A stretch of 64,000 bases of DNA from Flavobacterium sp. (GCF_027531705.1 NZ_JAPZSP010000018.1:186001-250000), one strand, 5' to 3'. Positions 1 through 9,194 are shown, numbered from the stretch's first letter. Translations and numbers: made by a program. The notes: generated by a model from the sequence alone, not told the origin.

Positions 1-375
1 CTCATTATCGGCATGCCAACCATTACTGTCTTTTCCATCTCGATAATAATTTAGTAAGACAGTTGTGAAATTTTCATTGCAAATACTTTCAACTTCATTT
101 TTGATGAACATCAATAAAGGATTCCAGCGGTTGGGTTGCATTATAATATTAGAATAACCATAAGGCTTTCCATCATTTCCAAAAAGCGAAGTTAATCTTG
201 GTTGAAGATGCTTTTTCCCATAAACCGTTATTTCATCGTGTTGCCAAGGAATTTCATTTTTGAGTAATTCGAATAGCTCCTTAGATTTTTCAGAATTGAA
301 TAACGAAGGATGATACTCAATTTCGGCATCTGGTAAATCGAAAACAATTTTTTCTTGAGGAAATAATAAATTCAT
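1..375 (-). CDS. AlkB-like 2OG-Fe(II) oxygenase, 3' part cut by window edge
   Basis: Likely an alpha-ketoglutarate- and Fe(II)-dependent dioxygenase of the AlkB/ALKBH2 type, which removes alkyl groups from damaged nucleic-acid bases. The ATG is at 373-375 and 125 codons are visible before the window ends. Seen: the segment QPRLTSLFG (residues 58-66) and NYYRDGKDSNGWHADNE (109-125), whose H121-x-D123 would be the first two iron ligands of the HxD...H motif. The distal His and the 2OG-binding Arg lie outside the window. The gene is a single unit ahead of aqpZ and is separated from it by the aqpZ terminator. Family assignment is confident; substrate is not. Confidence 0.8.
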   Translation of the reverse strand, partial: MNLLFPQEKIVFDLPDAEIEYHPSLFNSEKSKELFELLKNEIPWQHDEITVYGKKHLQPRLTSLFGNDGKPYGYSNIIMQPNRWNPLLMFIKNEVESICNENFTTVLLNYYRDGKDSNGWHADNE

Positions 376-380
376 ATTCC

Positions 381-415
381 AAAAATAAAAAAACCGCTCG
401 AATTAACGAACGGTT
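381..415 (-). terminator. Rho-independent terminator of aqpZ
   Basis: On the minus strand an imperfect hairpin (AACCGTTCG ... CGAGCGGTT) starts about 20 nt after the aqpZ stop and is followed by a T-rich run (TTTTTTATTTTT). It separates aqpZ from the AlkB-like gene. Confidence 0.7.
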
Positions 416-435
416 CTGAATTATATTTTGAGTTT

Positions 436-1143
436 TTAGTCTTTATTTTTATCTTCAAGAACAAACTTATGAATAAATCCACCAACTAATGCACCTGCTA
501 TTGGAGCAACCCAAAACAACCAAACTTGTGACAAAGGTTCACCACCAACATACAATGCTTGTGATAATGAACGAGCAGGATTTACTGATGTATTCGTTAT
601 TGGAATACTTATAAGGTGAATTAAAGTCAATGCCAAACCAATTGCTATTCCAGCAAATTTACCATGTGCAAACTTATCTGTTGCTCCTAAAATGATGATT
701 AAAAACATCATTGTCAATACAAATTCTGCAACAAAACAAGCTTCCATTGAATAACCTTCTGGAGAAAAAGCACCAAATCCGTTTGAAGCAAATGCTCCAG
801 CTTTTGTATTATCAATAGCAAAACCTGCTTTTCCTGACAAAATAAAGAATAAAGTTGTTGCTGCTAAAAAAGCTCCAGCACATTGCGAAAGAATATAAGG
901 CGCCAAATCTTTAGCCTTAAACTTTCCTCCAGCCCAAAGTCCGACAGAAACGGCAGGATTAAAATGTCCGCCTGATAGATGCCCAACAGCATAAGCCATT
1001 GTCAATACAGTAAGTCCGAAAGCTAGTGAAACACCAACAAATCCGATTCCTAAATCTGGAATTCCGGCAGCAAAAACGGCACTTCCGCAACCACCAAGTA
1101 CAAGCCAATACGTTCCGAAAAATTCTGCAAAAAGTTTTTTCAT
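436..1143 (-). CDS. aqpZ: Aquaporin Z, water channel
   Basis: Inner-membrane major intrinsic protein of 235 residues with six predicted membrane helices. Both NPA boxes are intact: [11 protein letters not shown] (NPA at 62-64) and NTSVNPARS (NPA at 188-190). The selectivity filter reads F42, H176, T185 and R191 by alignment to E. coli AqpZ, which is the water-selective rather than the glycerol (GlpF) pattern. The length is normal for AqpZ. It is monocistronic and has its own terminator. No clear TAnnTTTG promoter was found upstream. Confidence 0.93.
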   Translation of the reverse strand: MKKLFAEFFGTYWLVLGGCGSAVFAAGIPDLGIGFVGVSLAFGLTVLTMAYAVGHLSGGHFNPAVSVGLWAGGKFKAKDLAPYILSQCAGAFLAATTLFFILSGKAGFAIDNTKAGAFASNGFGAFSPEGYSMEACFVAEFVLTMMFLIIILGATDKFAHGKFAGIAIGLALTLIHLISIPITNTSVNPARSLSQALYVGGEPLSQVWLFWVAPIAGALVGGFIHKFVLEDKNKD

Positions 1144-1219
1144 AATTAAATATTTAAGTTAATTAAATACGAACTTATAAAAAAATTGTGATTATTTTAA
1201 GAAAAATAAAAAAATTGAA

Positions 1220-2110
1220 TTATTTTTTAAATTTTACATTCATAATTACTATTGCTATAATAATAAGAATAATTCCAATCCATTGTAAAAAAACAACATT
1301 TTCATTTAAAATAAGATAAGCCATTAAGACCGAAACAGGTAGTTCAAGAGCAGAAACAATACTTCCAAGGCCAATTCCTGTTATTGGAAAACCAGCATTC
1401 ATCAATAAAGGCGGAATAATTGTGCCAAAAAGCGCTAAAAAAATTCCCCATTTTAAAAATATGGAATAATCATAAGGAGTGGTTTGTGTAAAAATTCCAA
1501 ATCCAAAAACAATAATTGCACCACCAAGAAGCATATATAAACTTCTCTGAGCAGACGAAATTCCAAGTGCAACTTTATTAGCAGTAAACATAGTAGTTGT
1601 AAAAGAAGCTGCAGCTAACATTCCCCATAAAATACCACGCCAATCAATAGTAATTTGATTATTAATTAGATTTGTTGCTAAAATTGTTCCAACTAAAACA
1701 ATTAATACGGAAATGATTTTTTGATTGGATGGCTTTCTTTTTTCAATAAACCATTCGAGCAAAACACCCATCCAAACGGTTTGCATAAGTAAAACAATAG
1801 CTATAGAAACATCAATATATTTTACACATAAGTAATAAAAAACACTTGTCATACCAAGTGATGTTCCGGCAAGCATTAAATGAAAAATATTTTTTGATGA
1901 AGCTTTTTCTACAACTTGATCAGTTCTATATTTCTGAAAAACATTGATTATAAAAACTCCTAAAATTCCCAAAATAAATTGAGACGAAGTAACTTCAGCA
2001 GTAGTAAATCCTTCATCGTAAGCTAATTTTACAAACGTAGCTAACATTCCATAACTAGTAGCTCCAAGACCGACAAGGAAAACTCCTTTTAATAAACTAT
2101 TTTTTGACAT
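1220..2110 (-). CDS. EamA/DMT-family transporter
   Basis: A 296-residue, very hydrophobic protein with about ten membrane helices in two EamA-like halves of roughly 140 residues each. The first half starts with GVFLVGLGATSYGMLATFVK and the second half repeats the fold after WRGILWGMLAAASFTT. This is the drug/metabolite transporter superfamily, whose members export or import small metabolites; the substrate cannot be told from sequence. It is a single gene between aqpZ and a secreted protein. A TATCTTTG element lies 25-32 nt upstream of the ATG. Confidence 0.85.
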   Translation of the reverse strand: MSKNSLLKGVFLVGLGATSYGMLATFVKLAYDEGFTTAEVTSSQFILGILGVFIINVFQKYRTDQVVEKASSKNIFHLMLAGTSLGMTSVFYYLCVKYIDVSIAIVLLMQTVWMGVLLEWFIEKRKPSNQKIISVLIVLVGTILATNLINNQITIDWRGILWGMLAAASFTTTMFTANKVALGISSAQRSLYMLLGGAIIVFGFGIFTQTTPYDYSIFLKWGIFLALFGTIIPPLLMNAGFPITGIGLGSIVSALELPVSVLMAYLILNENVVFLQWIGIILIIIAIVIMNVKFKK

Positions 2111-2134
2111 TATTCTTAAATTTTAAAAAGCCGA

Positions 2135-2142
2135 CAAAGATA
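2135..2142 (-). promoter_or_regulatory. Possible -7 element (TATCTTTG) of the DMT transporter gene
   Basis: It matches the Bacteroidetes TAnnTTTG consensus and would start transcription about 25 nt before the ATG. No TTG is seen at the usual -33 spacing, so support is weak. Confidence 0.3.
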
Positions 2143-2190
2143 GTTGATTACATAAGAAGTTCGTATAATATTTAAACTAAGATCAAATTT

Positions 2191-2766
2191 CTATAAGCCA
2201 AGTTGCTTTATAACTTTTTCACTTAATAATTTATTGGCAAGAACATTGTTTTTATCTTTATTTAAAAACTTCCAAGAATTTGCAGTAAAATCATCATAAA
2301 TACCAATCATGGTAGATCTTTTATGAATTGTAAAAGAATTAGTTTCTTTGTCAAAAGTTACTTTTTCAGTTTCCATTGCACTTTTGAAAATTGAAATCAT
2401 CATTTCAGAATCTTCCACTTCTTCATCCAAAGTTAATTGCATTGCTAAATTATGATCAACTAGGCAAAAAGATTGTTTGTCAATTTTGAAAATTTCTCCA
2501 AATGAAAATTCTGGTGGCGTTGGCAAAAGTTTTACTTTAATTCCTTCTGCTCCATTGAAAGTTGACATTAAAACTTCTTTCATTTGTTCCTTTGGAAATA
2601 TTTCAAAAACTCTTGGATAAGTTGAATCTAATATTGCATCATAATCTAAAACAACAGTTGATTGATAAATTTTTTCAACCTCAACTTTTAATGGTTCAAT
2701 AGTTTGAGAATACATTTGTAATGAAACAAATACAATAATAAGGCTGGAAATTAGTTTAGTTTTCAT
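2191..2766 (-). CDS. Secreted protein of unknown function
   Basis: A 191-residue protein that I do not recognise. Residues 1-21 form a Sec signal peptide (basic start, hydrophobic core SLIIVFVSL, then QMYSQ), so the product should be periplasmic or surface-bound. The mature part is a mixed alpha/beta-looking, acidic chain with one Cys and no lipobox. It resembles many small flavobacterial secreted proteins that carry only a DUF label. It lies downstream of secA but the secA terminator intervenes, so it is probably transcribed separately. Confidence 0.6.
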   Translation of the reverse strand: MKTKLISSLIIVFVSLQMYSQTIEPLKVEVEKIYQSTVVLDYDAILDSTYPRVFEIFPKEQMKEVLMSTFNGAEGIKVKLLPTPPEFSFGEIFKIDKQSFCLVDHNLAMQLTLDEEVEDSEMMISIFKSAMETEKVTFDKETNSFTIHKRSTMIGIYDDFTANSWKFLNKDKNNVLANKLLSEKVIKQLGL

Positions 2767-2780
2767 ATCATTCGTTTTTA

Positions 2781-2813
2781 TAAAAAAAATCCTAAAATTT
2801 TACTTTTAGGATT
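2781..2813 (-). terminator. Rho-independent terminator of secA
   Basis: Perfect 10-bp stem (AATCCTAAAA at 2788-2797 with TTTTAGGATT at 2804-2813) and a 6-nt loop. On the minus strand it begins 14 nt after the secA stop and is followed by a run of seven T. There is also a short T run on the plus side, but no plus-strand gene needs it. Confidence 0.85.
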
Positions 2814-2826
2814 TTTAAAAATTTAC

Positions 2827-5800
2827 TTATTCATTCACTACAACCCACTCGCCATTTGCTAGCATGCTTTCGGCTTTTTTGTACTTCATGGTTTCTGTTT
2901 TACCACTTAAAACGTGTTTTATTGTAACTGTATCATTTCTGTTGATTTTTGGTGCATCACGAACGATTGTCTCAGTAACTTGACGTTGTTGTGTTTGTCC
3001 AGCTTCACGGTTTTGAGCCGCTGCTTCATCACTGTTTGGAATTTCGTCTTTAGAAGTTGTATATTCTTCTTTTTTACGAACTTCTTCTCTAGCTTCTTGA
3101 ATGTTTGAAGTTACTTGTTGTGGCAAATCTCCTTTGAACAAGAATGAAATCACTTCTTTGTTCACACCATTCAACATAGAACTAAACAAATTAAACGCTT
3201 CAAATTTGTAGATAAGCAAAGGATCTTTTTGCTCATGAACGGCTAATTGAACCGATTGTTTCAATTCGTCCATTTTGCGTAAATGTTTTTTCCAAGCTTC
3301 GTCAACAATTGCTAATGTGATATTTTTTTCGAAATCGGCTACTAATTGTTTTCCTTGAGAATCGTATGCTTTTTTCAAATCGGTAACAACATTTAATGTT
3401 TTTGCACCATCAGAAAAAGGAACAATAATTCTTTCAAATTGGTTGTTTGGATTTTCGTAAACATTACTAATAATTGGCAACGCTTCTCTTGCTGAACGTT
3501 CTGTTTTTTCAGTATAATATTGCAAGGCTGCTTTATAAACTTTTCCTGTTATTTCAAGTTCATTTAGTTTAGCAAAATCACTTTCAGTTATTGGAGAAGT
3601 TATTGAGAAATAGCGAATTAATTCAAATTCGTAATTTTTGAAATCATTTTTAGCTTTGTTTTCACTTACAATTAATTCGCAAGTATCATAAAGCATGTTT
3701 ACGATGTCTAATTTCAATCTTTCACCGTGTAAAGCGTGACGACGACGTTTGTAAACCACTTCACGTTGCGCGTTCATTACGTCATCATATTCTAATAATC
3801 TTTTACGAGTACCGAAATTGTTTTCTTCTACTTTTTTCTGAGCACGTTCGATAGACTTGGTCATCATTGAATGCTGAATTACTTCACCTTCTTTCAATCC
3901 CATTCTATCCATTACTTTGGCCACTCTTTCTGAACCAAAAAGACGCATCAAGTTGTCTTCTAAAGACACATAAAATTGTGAACTTCCAGGATCACCTTGA
4001 CGACCCGCTCGACCACGTAACTGACGGTCAACACGACGAGAATCATGACGTTCTGTACCCACAATTGCCAATCCACCAGCTGCTTTTACTTCTGGAGAAA
4101 GTTTGATATCGGTACCACGACCCGCCATATTGGTTGCAATCGTTACAACACCTGCTTTACCAGCTTCTTCAACGATTTGTGCTTCTTGCTTGTGCATTTT
4201 TGCATTCAAAACGTTGTGAACAACACCTCTCATTTTCAACATTCGGCTCAATAATTCAGAGATTTCAACCGAAGTTGTTCCAATCAATACTGGTCTTCCT
4301 GCTTGCGATAATTGTGTTACATCTTCAATTACAGCATTGAATTTTTCACGTGTTGTTTTATAGATTAAATCTTCTTTGTCTTTACGAGCCATTGGTCTGT
4401 TAGTTGGAATTTCAACCACATCCAATTTATAGATTTCCCATAACTCACCAGCTTCGGTTACAGCAGTACCTGTCATACCAGCTAGTTTAGAGTACATTCT
4501 GAAATAATTTTGAAGCGTAATTGTAGCAAATGTTTGTGTTGCAGCTTCAATTTTTACATTTTCTTTTGCTTCAATTGCTTGGTGCAAACCGTCAGAATAA
4601 CGACGCCCATCCATGATACGTCCTGTTTGCTCATCTACAATAAGAATTTTATCGTCCATAATTACATACTCCACATCTTTTTCAAAAAGTGTGTAAGCTT
4701 TTAGCAACTGTGTAAGTGTATGAATACGTTCACTTTTAACAGCGAAATCTTGGAATAATTTTTCTTTTTCTTCGGCTTCGGCATCTTTTTCAAGATTCAT
4801 TTTTTCGATACGAGCAATTTCAGAACCAATATCTGGAAGCAAGAAAAAGGTTGAATCGGTATCGCCAGAAAGATATTTGATACCATTATCTGTTAATTCA
4901 ACTTGGTTATTTTTTTCTTCTATAACAAAATACAACGCTTCGTCAATAAGGTGCATATCGCGATTATTGTCTTGCATATATTGATTCTCGGTTTTTTGAA
5001 GTAATTGCTTGATTCCTTCTTCACTTAAAAATTTAATCAAAGCTTTATTTTTTGGCATACTTCTGTAAGCTCTCAAAAGATTGAAACCACCATCTTTGGT
5101 ATTTCCTTCTTTGATTAATCGTTTGGCTTCTGTTAAAAATCCGTTGGCTATATTTTTTTGAAGACTTACTAAATTTTCGATTTTTGGTTTTAATTCATTA
5201 AATTCGTGACGGTCACCTTGTGGCACTGGTCCAGAAATAATCAACGGTGTTCTTGCATCGTCAATTAATACCGAATCGACCTCATCGACAATAGCGAAAT
5301 TGTGTTTTCTTTGCACCAATTCTGATGGTGAATGTGCCATGTTATCTCTTAGGTAATCAAAACCAAACTCGTTATTGGTTCCGTAAGTGATATCTGAATC
5401 GTAAGCTTTTTTACGTTCGGCAGTATTTGGCGAATGATTATCGATACAATCAACTGTTAAACCGTGGAATTCAAATAATGGTGCTTTCCAAGCGCTATCA
5501 CGTTTTGCTAGGTAATCATTTACAGTTACCAAGTGCACACCATTTCCTGTTAGAGCGTTAAGGTATAAAGGTAAAGTTGCCACTAAGGTTTTACCTTCAC
5601 CTGTTTGCATTTCGGAAATTTTTCCACCGTGTAAAACCATTCCACCTATTAACTGAACATCATAGTGAATCATGTCCCAAGTGATTTGTTTTCCAGCAGC
5701 ATTCCATGTGTTTGCCCAGATTGCATCGTCTCCTTCCAATTCAACATAGCTTTTGGTTGCTGAAAATTCTCTATCTCTTGGAGTTGCTTTAACTCTAACA

Positions 5801-6183
5801 GATGTATTTTCTTTGAAACGTCTTGCGGTTTCTTTTACAACAGCAAATGCTTCAGGTAGAATTTCATTTAAAGTTTTTTCTGAAATTTCGTAAGCTTCTT
5901 TTTCTAAAGAATCGATTGTTGCGTAAATATCTTCTCTTTTGTCGATGTCTTCGATTTGTTCGACTTCAAGCTTAAGCGCGTCAATTTTGTTGTCTTTTTC
6001 AGAACGTGCTTGTTTGATTTTATCTTTGAAATACTGCGTTTTAGCTCTTAGTTCATCGTTAGACAAAGCAGCTAAAGCCGTTTCAAACGATTTAACTTTA
6101 GTAATATTTCCTTGTAGTGCTTTTACATCTTTTTGTGACTTATCGCCCACAAAAACCTTTAGTATGCTATTTATGAAACTCAT
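2827..6183 (-). CDS. secA: Preprotein translocase ATPase SecA
   Basis: Motor ATPase that drives unfolded preproteins through SecYEG. The protein has 1,118 residues, longer than E. coli SecA (901) but normal for Bacteroidetes, where extra sequence lies inside the motor domain (here roughly residues 330-480) and near the N terminus. Walker A is EMQTGEGKT (191-199) and the DEAD-type box is DEVDS (300-304). The second helicase half contains [10 protein letters not shown] and [14 protein letters not shown]. The C terminus ends in GEWVVVNE and lacks the Cys-rich SEC-C zinc finger. It is monocistronic with its own terminator. Confidence 0.98.
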   Translation of the reverse strand: MSFINSILKVFVGDKSQKDVKALQGNITKVKSFETALAALSNDELRAKTQYFKDKIKQARSEKDNKIDALKLEVEQIEDIDKREDIYATIDSLEKEAYEISEKTLNEILPEAFAVVKETARRFKENTSVRVKATPRDREFSATKSYVELEGDDAIWANTWNAAGKQITWDMIHYDVQLIGGMVLHGGKISEMQTGEGKTLVATLPLYLNALTGNGVHLVTVNDYLAKRDSAWKAPLFEFHGLTVDCIDNHSPNTAERKKAYDSDITYGTNNEFGFDYLRDNMAHSPSELVQRKHNFAIVDEVDSVLIDDARTPLIISGPVPQGDRHEFNELKPKIENLVSLQKNIANGFLTEAKRLIKEGNTKDGGFNLLRAYRSMPKNKALIKFLSEEGIKQLLQKTENQYMQDNNRDMHLIDEALYFVIEEKNNQVELTDNGIKYLSGDTDSTFFLLPDIGSEIARIEKMNLEKDAEAEEKEKLFQDFAVKSERIHTLTQLLKAYTLFEKDVEYVIMDDKILIVDEQTGRIMDGRRYSDGLHQAIEAKENVKIEAATQTFATITLQNYFRMYSKLAGMTGTAVTEAGELWEIYKLDVVEIPTNRPMARKDKEDLIYKTTREKFNAVIEDVTQLSQAGRPVLIGTTSVEISELLSRMLKMRGVVHNVLNAKMHKQEAQIVEEAGKAGVVTIATNMAGRGTDIKLSPEVKAAGGLAIVGTERHDSRRVDRQLRGRAGRQGDPGSSQFYVSLEDNLMRLFGSERVAKVMDRMGLKEGEVIQHSMMTKSIERAQKKVEENNFGTRKRLLEYDDVMNAQREVVYKRRRHALHGERLKLDIVNMLYDTCELIVSENKAKNDFKNYEFELIRYFSITSPITESDFAKLNELEITGKVYKAALQYYTEKTERSAREALPIISNVYENPNNQFERIIVPFSDGAKTLNVVTDLKKAYDSQGKQLVADFEKNITLAIVDEAWKKHLRKMDELKQSVQLAVHEQKDPLLIYKFEAFNLFSSMLNGVNKEVISFLFKGDLPQQVTSNIQEAREEVRKKEEYTTSKDEIPNSDEAAAQNREAGQTQQRQVTETIVRDAPKINRNDTVTIKHVLSGKTETMKYKKAESMLANGEWVVVNE

Positions 6184-6219
6184 AATTGGGTTTGTTATTT
6201 AATTTTTTTAAATGGTATG

Positions 6220-6227
6220 CAAATTTA
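6220..6227 (-). promoter_or_regulatory. Possible -7 element (TAAATTTG) of secA
   Basis: It fits TAnnTTTG and would give a leader of about 30 nt before the secA ATG. No TTG sits at the expected -33 position, so this is tentative. Confidence 0.35.
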
Positions 6228-6230
6228 AAC

Positions 6231-6256
6231 AAAAAAAAAGCCTCTTGAGAGACTTT
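6231..6256 (-). terminator. Terminator of the DUF2795 gene
   Basis: Minus-strand hairpin AAAGTCTC / GAGGCTTT (one mismatch) with a short TCAA loop, followed by nine T. It lies 26 nt past the stop codon of the DUF2795 gene and just upstream of the secA promoter region. Confidence 0.75.
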
Positions 6257-6282
6257 TCAATGTTGTGTTTGTTTATTTTTTG

Positions 6283-6504
6283 TTAATATTCATCCTCGTT
6301 CCAAAGATAATCTTCGTCAGTTGGATAATCTGGCCAAATTTCTTCCATTGATTCATATATTTCGCCTTCGTCTTCTATAGATTGAAGGTTTTCAACAACT
6401 TCTAAAGGAGCACCTGCTCTAATAGCGTAGTCTATAAGTTCATCTTTGGTTGCAGGCCACGGTGCATCACTTAAATAAGATGCTAATTCTAATGTCCAAT
6501 ACAT
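6283..6504 (-). CDS. DUF2795 family small acidic protein
   Basis: A 73-residue, strongly acidic protein. It opens with MYWTLELASYLSDAPWPATK and has a core DELIDYAIRAGAPLEVVENL typical of DUF2795. In this family a short helical fold is predicted and the function is unknown; Bacteroidetes members end in an acidic Trp/Tyr-rich tail like the EDEY seen here. It has a full TTG-N19-TAnnTTTG promoter and its own terminator, so it is an independently expressed gene. Confidence 0.85.
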   Translation of the reverse strand: MYWTLELASYLSDAPWPATKDELIDYAIRAGAPLEVVENLQSIEDEGEIYESMEEIWPDYPTDEDYLWNEDEY

Positions 6505-6528
6505 CTGCTTTCGATTTTATAATTTATG

Positions 6529-6558
6529 CAAAAATAAATTTATTACTGAAAAAGTCAA
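6529..6558 (-). promoter_or_regulatory. Promoter of the DUF2795 gene
   Basis: Minus-strand -7 element TATTTTTG (6529-6536) with a -33 TTG at 6556-6558, spaced by exactly 19 nt. Both boxes match the Bacteroidetes consensus. The transcript would begin about 18 nt before the ATG. Confidence 0.65.
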
Positions 6559-6604
6559 GTAAAAAATGATTTATTTTACGATTAAAGTTAAGAACGTGTT
6601 TTTT

Positions 6605-6660
6605 AGTTTTCAGTTTTCAGTCTCAGCGAGCAGTAAATGCTGGCTAAAACTGCTACTGAC
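6605..6660. repeat. Intergenic palindromic element with CAGTTTTCAGT units
   Basis: Two head-to-tail AGTTTTCAGT units, then a short hairpin (AGCGAGCA / TGCTGGCT, one mismatch), then AAACTG and ACTGAC inverted copies. It abuts the stop of the cobalamin adenosyltransferase gene. The same AGTTTTCAGTC core recurs at 10002-10052. It lacks a T tract, so it is not a classic terminator. Confidence 0.5.
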
Positions 6661-7229
6661 TACTTTCTTGGTATCCACTGAACTTCATCAGCTTTTAGGT
6701 CGTAGGACAACTTTCGTGCCAATACAAAAAGGTAGTCAGAAAGTCGGTTTAGGTACTTAATTACCATTTCATTTGTAGGTTCTATGTCATTAAGATGCAC
6801 GGCTAAACGCTCTGCACGACGGCATACGCAACGCGCAATATGACAATATGACACAGTTGTATGTCCGCCGGGAAGTACAAAATGTGTCATTGGTGGAAGT
6901 GATTCTTCCATTGAGTCGATTTGGTTTTCTAAAAATTCGATATCGGTTTCTATAATTCCTAAGTTTTGCAAACGTTTTTCGCCGCTTTTTAGCGTTTCTT
7001 TTTCAGGTGGTGTTGCTAAAATGGCTCCAACTGTAAAAAGTCGATCTTGCACTTCTATTAAAACATTTTTATAGATGGAATTAATATCTTGGTCGCGAAT
7101 TAATCCGATATGTGAGTTTAGTTCGTCAACAGTGCCGTAGCTTTCTATTCTTATATGATGTTTTGGCACTCTTGTTCCTCCGAAAAGAGCGGTTGTTCCT
7201 GTATCGCCAGTTTTGGTGTATACTTTCAT
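6660..7229 (-). CDS. Cob(I)alamin adenosyltransferase, PduO type
   Basis: Transfers the adenosyl group of ATP to cob(I)alamin to make adenosylcobalamin (coenzyme B12) in the cytoplasm. It has 189 residues, the normal length of PduO-type enzymes. Seen: the N-terminal ATP-binding signature YTKTGDTGTTALFGG (4-18), ESYGTVDELNSHIG (29-42) and the C-terminal RCVCRRAERLAVHL. It sits alone on the minus strand. Its product could be the chromophore of the B12-binding regulator encoded at 16275-17171; this link is inference. An intergenic repeat lies just upstream. Confidence 0.93.
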   Translation of the reverse strand: MKVYTKTGDTGTTALFGGTRVPKHHIRIESYGTVDELNSHIGLIRDQDINSIYKNVLIEVQDRLFTVGAILATPPEKETLKSGEKRLQNLGIIETDIEFLENQIDSMEESLPPMTHFVLPGGHTTVSYCHIARCVCRRAERLAVHLNDIEPTNEMVIKYLNRLSDYLFVLARKLSYDLKADEVQWIPRK

Positions 7230-7293
7230 TTTTTTAGTTTAGAAGTTTAAAAGGTTAAAAGTTTATGAGTTTCTTTTGCTCTTAAATCTTTTT

Positions 7294-7301
7294 CAAATAT
7301 A
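7294..7301 (-). promoter_or_regulatory. Possible -7 element (TATATTTG) of the adenosyltransferase gene
   Basis: TAnnTTTG match about 65 nt upstream of the ATG, with no well-spaced TTG. The leader in between is made of GTTTAAAAG-like units. The structured repeat at 7327-7433 ends 25 nt further upstream. Confidence 0.35.
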
Positions 7302-7326
7302 ACAAAAATTCAAATGGATTGTCTTC

Positions 7327-7433
7327 TAGCCCTGACAGAGTGGAAATCCTTTTCTAAACCTTTTTTAGGTTTGGAAAAGATTGGAACGGCGGCAGGAATT
7401 ACCACTACTGATAAAGCCCGAGCCATTCGCTCC
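7327..7433. repeat. Structured intergenic repeat, copy 1 (TAGCCC...CATTCGCT)
   Basis: About 107 bp bounded by TAGCCCTGA and CCCGAGCCATTCGCT. It contains a 12-bp hairpin (7349-7360 pairing with 7368-7379, one T-G wobble, loop TTTTTTA) followed by GGAACGGCGGCAGGA. A hairpin-less copy in the opposite orientation is at 11986-12061. It lies between the adenosyltransferase and LolD-like genes and is much more GC-rich than its surroundings. I associate this type of element with flavobacterial genomes. Confidence 0.75.
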
Positions 7434-7459
7434 TACTTAGACAGTGCTCAGCATGACGA

Positions 7460-8158
7460 CTATAAATGGTCTTTGTTTGGATTATCACTTTCAATAATTC
7501 CGTCTCTTAATCGGATTACTCTGTGGGCGTATTTGGCGATGTCTTCTTCGTGAGTTACTAGGATTACGGTGTTTCCGTTGGCGTGAATATCACCGAAAAG
7601 TTTCATGATTTCGACTGAAGTTTTACTGTCAAGATTTCCCGTTGGTTCGTCGGCTAGAATGATGGATGGCTTGTTGACTAAAGCTCTTGCCACTGCAACT
7701 CGCTGGCGTTGACCGCCCGAAAGTTGGTTAGGTTGGTGATCCATACGGTCGTCTAATCCGACTTGTTTTAGAACTTCGGTTGCGCGAATATTTCTTTCTG
7801 ATTTGGAAAAACCTGCATAAATCATAGGCAATGCAACATTATCGAGCGCAGTTGTTCGTGGCAAAAGATTGAATGTTTGAAAAACAAATCCGATTTCTTT
7901 GTTACGGATTTCGGCCAAATCGTCGTCTTGCATTTTGCTGACATCTTTTCCGTTTAAGATGTATGTTCCAGAAGTTGGCGTGTCGAGACAACCTAAAATG
8001 TTCATCAAAGTTGATTTTCCTGAACCTGATGGTCCCATAAGTGCTACATACTCACCTTTGTTGATTTGCAAATCGATTCCTTTGAGAACGTATATAGTTT
8101 CGCTTCCTAAAACGAAATCTCTTTTGATATTGGTAATGTTTATGAGTGGATTTGCCAT
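7460..8158 (-). CDS. ABC transporter ATP-binding protein, LolD/MacB type
   Basis: A 232-residue nucleotide-binding subunit of the LolD/MacB/FtsE group, which powers lipoprotein release, macrolide or peptide export, or envelope work with an FtsX/MacB-type permease. Seen: Walker [10 protein letters not shown] (42-50), Q-loop region [11 protein letters not shown], signature LSGGQRQRV and Walker [14 protein letters not shown]. No permease gene is adjacent, so the partner is elsewhere. A 43-codon membrane ORF lies 48 nt upstream and may be co-transcribed. Confidence 0.88.
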   Translation of the reverse strand: MANPLINITNIKRDFVLGSETIYVLKGIDLQINKGEYVALMGPSGSGKSTLMNILGCLDTPTSGTYILNGKDVSKMQDDDLAEIRNKEIGFVFQTFNLLPRTTALDNVALPMIYAGFSKSERNIRATEVLKQVGLDDRMDHQPNQLSGGQRQRVAVARALVNKPSIILADEPTGNLDSKTSVEIMKLFGDIHANGNTVILVTHEEDIAKYAHRVIRLRDGIIESDNPNKDHL

Positions 8159-8206
8159 TGAAAATTGCTGATTACGATTTTAGCTTATAAAATTACGAAA
8201 GAAAGT

Positions 8207-8338
8207 TTAATTAATAACATGAAATAACCATTGACCAAAATGATAGCCAGATTTGATTAATACAATAATCCCCAAAATTACAGTAAATGGAATTAGGAAC
8301 TTGTACGTTTTTGATTTGAAAAAGCCTTGTGTTTCCAT
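8207..8338 (-). CDS. Possible 43-residue single-span membrane protein
   Basis: ATG at 8336-8338, stop at 8207-8209. The product starts METQGFFKSKTYKF and then has a membrane span LIPFTVILGIIVLI, ending YHFGQWLFHVIN. It occupies the otherwise empty 334-nt gap between the LolD-like gene and the lipoprotein gene, on the same strand as the ATPase. The clear basic-then-hydrophobic layout argues for a real gene, but I cannot name a family. The rest of the gap (8339-8492) is AT-rich divergent promoter space in which I see no clean consensus promoter. Confidence 0.5.
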   Translation of the reverse strand: METQGFFKSKTYKFLIPFTVILGIIVLIKSGYHFGQWLFHVIN

Positions 8339-8492
8339 GATTTTTAAAATTTACTTTGATAACCAATTAGTAGTAAAAAAATGAATTTGTTACAAACAAA
8401 AATGTTAATTATATAAGTTTAAGACATAAATGTATAACATATTAGCCAAGAGTTGTAATTAGTTTTACATCAAATATTTAAACTTACTAATT

Positions 8493-9173
8493 ATGAAAAA
8501 AAGTGTATTAAAAATTGGGTTGTTTTCGATGGTACTATTAGGAATAGTTTCTTGTAAAAACAAAGAAAAAGAATTGGCTGATCAAAGAATTACAGAGCTT
8601 GAAATTTATGTTGACTCACTAAAAGCTGCCAATGCAGATGAATTGGAAGCAAACTGGGACAAAATTCAGATGGATTTTGACAGAAAAAATTCAGAGGCAT
8701 CTGATGCAATAACAAATCTTGACAATGAAACTAAAACTTCGTCGCAAGAAAAAATTAATTCATCAACTACAAAATATGACGAATTAAAAGTCAGTGTAAC
8801 AGCAAAAGCAGAAGTTAAAAAAGCAGCAGCAAAACCAAGTGCAAGTCAATTATTAAGAGATAGATTATTTGGAGCTGGAAAAATTGGTGAAGACATGAGT
8901 TTTGCGTGGGTAAATAAAGATAATATCTTAAAAGTTTACGACACCTTTTTTCAATCTTACAAAGACAATAAAGGAGATTTTTCAAGAGAAGATTATGACG
9001 AAATCAAATTGATGTATGAAGCGTTAGATAACAGAAAAAACACGGTTGAAAAAGAAGGTTTAACAACTGAAGACAATAACAAAATTGCTTCAATTAAATT
9101 CAAATTTGGTCCAATGTTTAAAACTAATAGAATTGGAGCAAAAAGCAGAGAAACTGCCGAAGCTAAAGAGTAA
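8493..9173 (+). CDS. Putative lipoprotein with coiled-coil segment
   Basis: A 226-residue protein of unknown function. The signal peptide ends in a lipobox (LGIVSC, Cys about 21), so it should be lipid-anchored in the envelope. Residues about 25-110 are charged and helical with heptad-like spacing (LADQRITELEIYVDSLKAAN), followed by an Ala/Lys-rich linker and a C-terminal domain containing LRDRLFGAGKIGEDMSFAW. It is transcribed alone on the plus strand and ends at a strong terminator. Similar unnamed lipoproteins are common in Flavobacteriaceae. Confidence 0.7.
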   Translation: MKKSVLKIGLFSMVLLGIVSCKNKEKELADQRITELEIYVDSLKAANADELEANWDKIQMDFDRKNSEASDAITNLDNETKTSSQEKINSSTTKYDELKVSVTAKAEVKKAAAKPSASQLLRDRLFGAGKIGEDMSFAWVNKDNILKVYDTFFQSYKDNKGDFSREDYDEIKLMYEALDNRKNTVEKEGLTTEDNNKIASIKFKFGPMFKTNRIGAKSRETAEAKE

Positions 9174-9194
9174 ACATAATTGTTAATTCAGGGA

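Noticed and set aside
3867..4704. Several plus-strand open frames within secA
   Set aside because: All lie opposite the SecA helicase motifs and have low-complexity shadow composition.
7314..7553. Plus-strand open frame of 79 codons across the 7327 repeat
   Set aside because: It is made of the structured repeat plus sequence antisense to the LolD-like gene, with no domain or start context.
8339..8492. Possible promoters or RNA gene in the gap before the lipoprotein gene
   Set aside because: No TTG-N17-23-TAnnTTTG pair and no convincing stem-loop structure were found on either strand.
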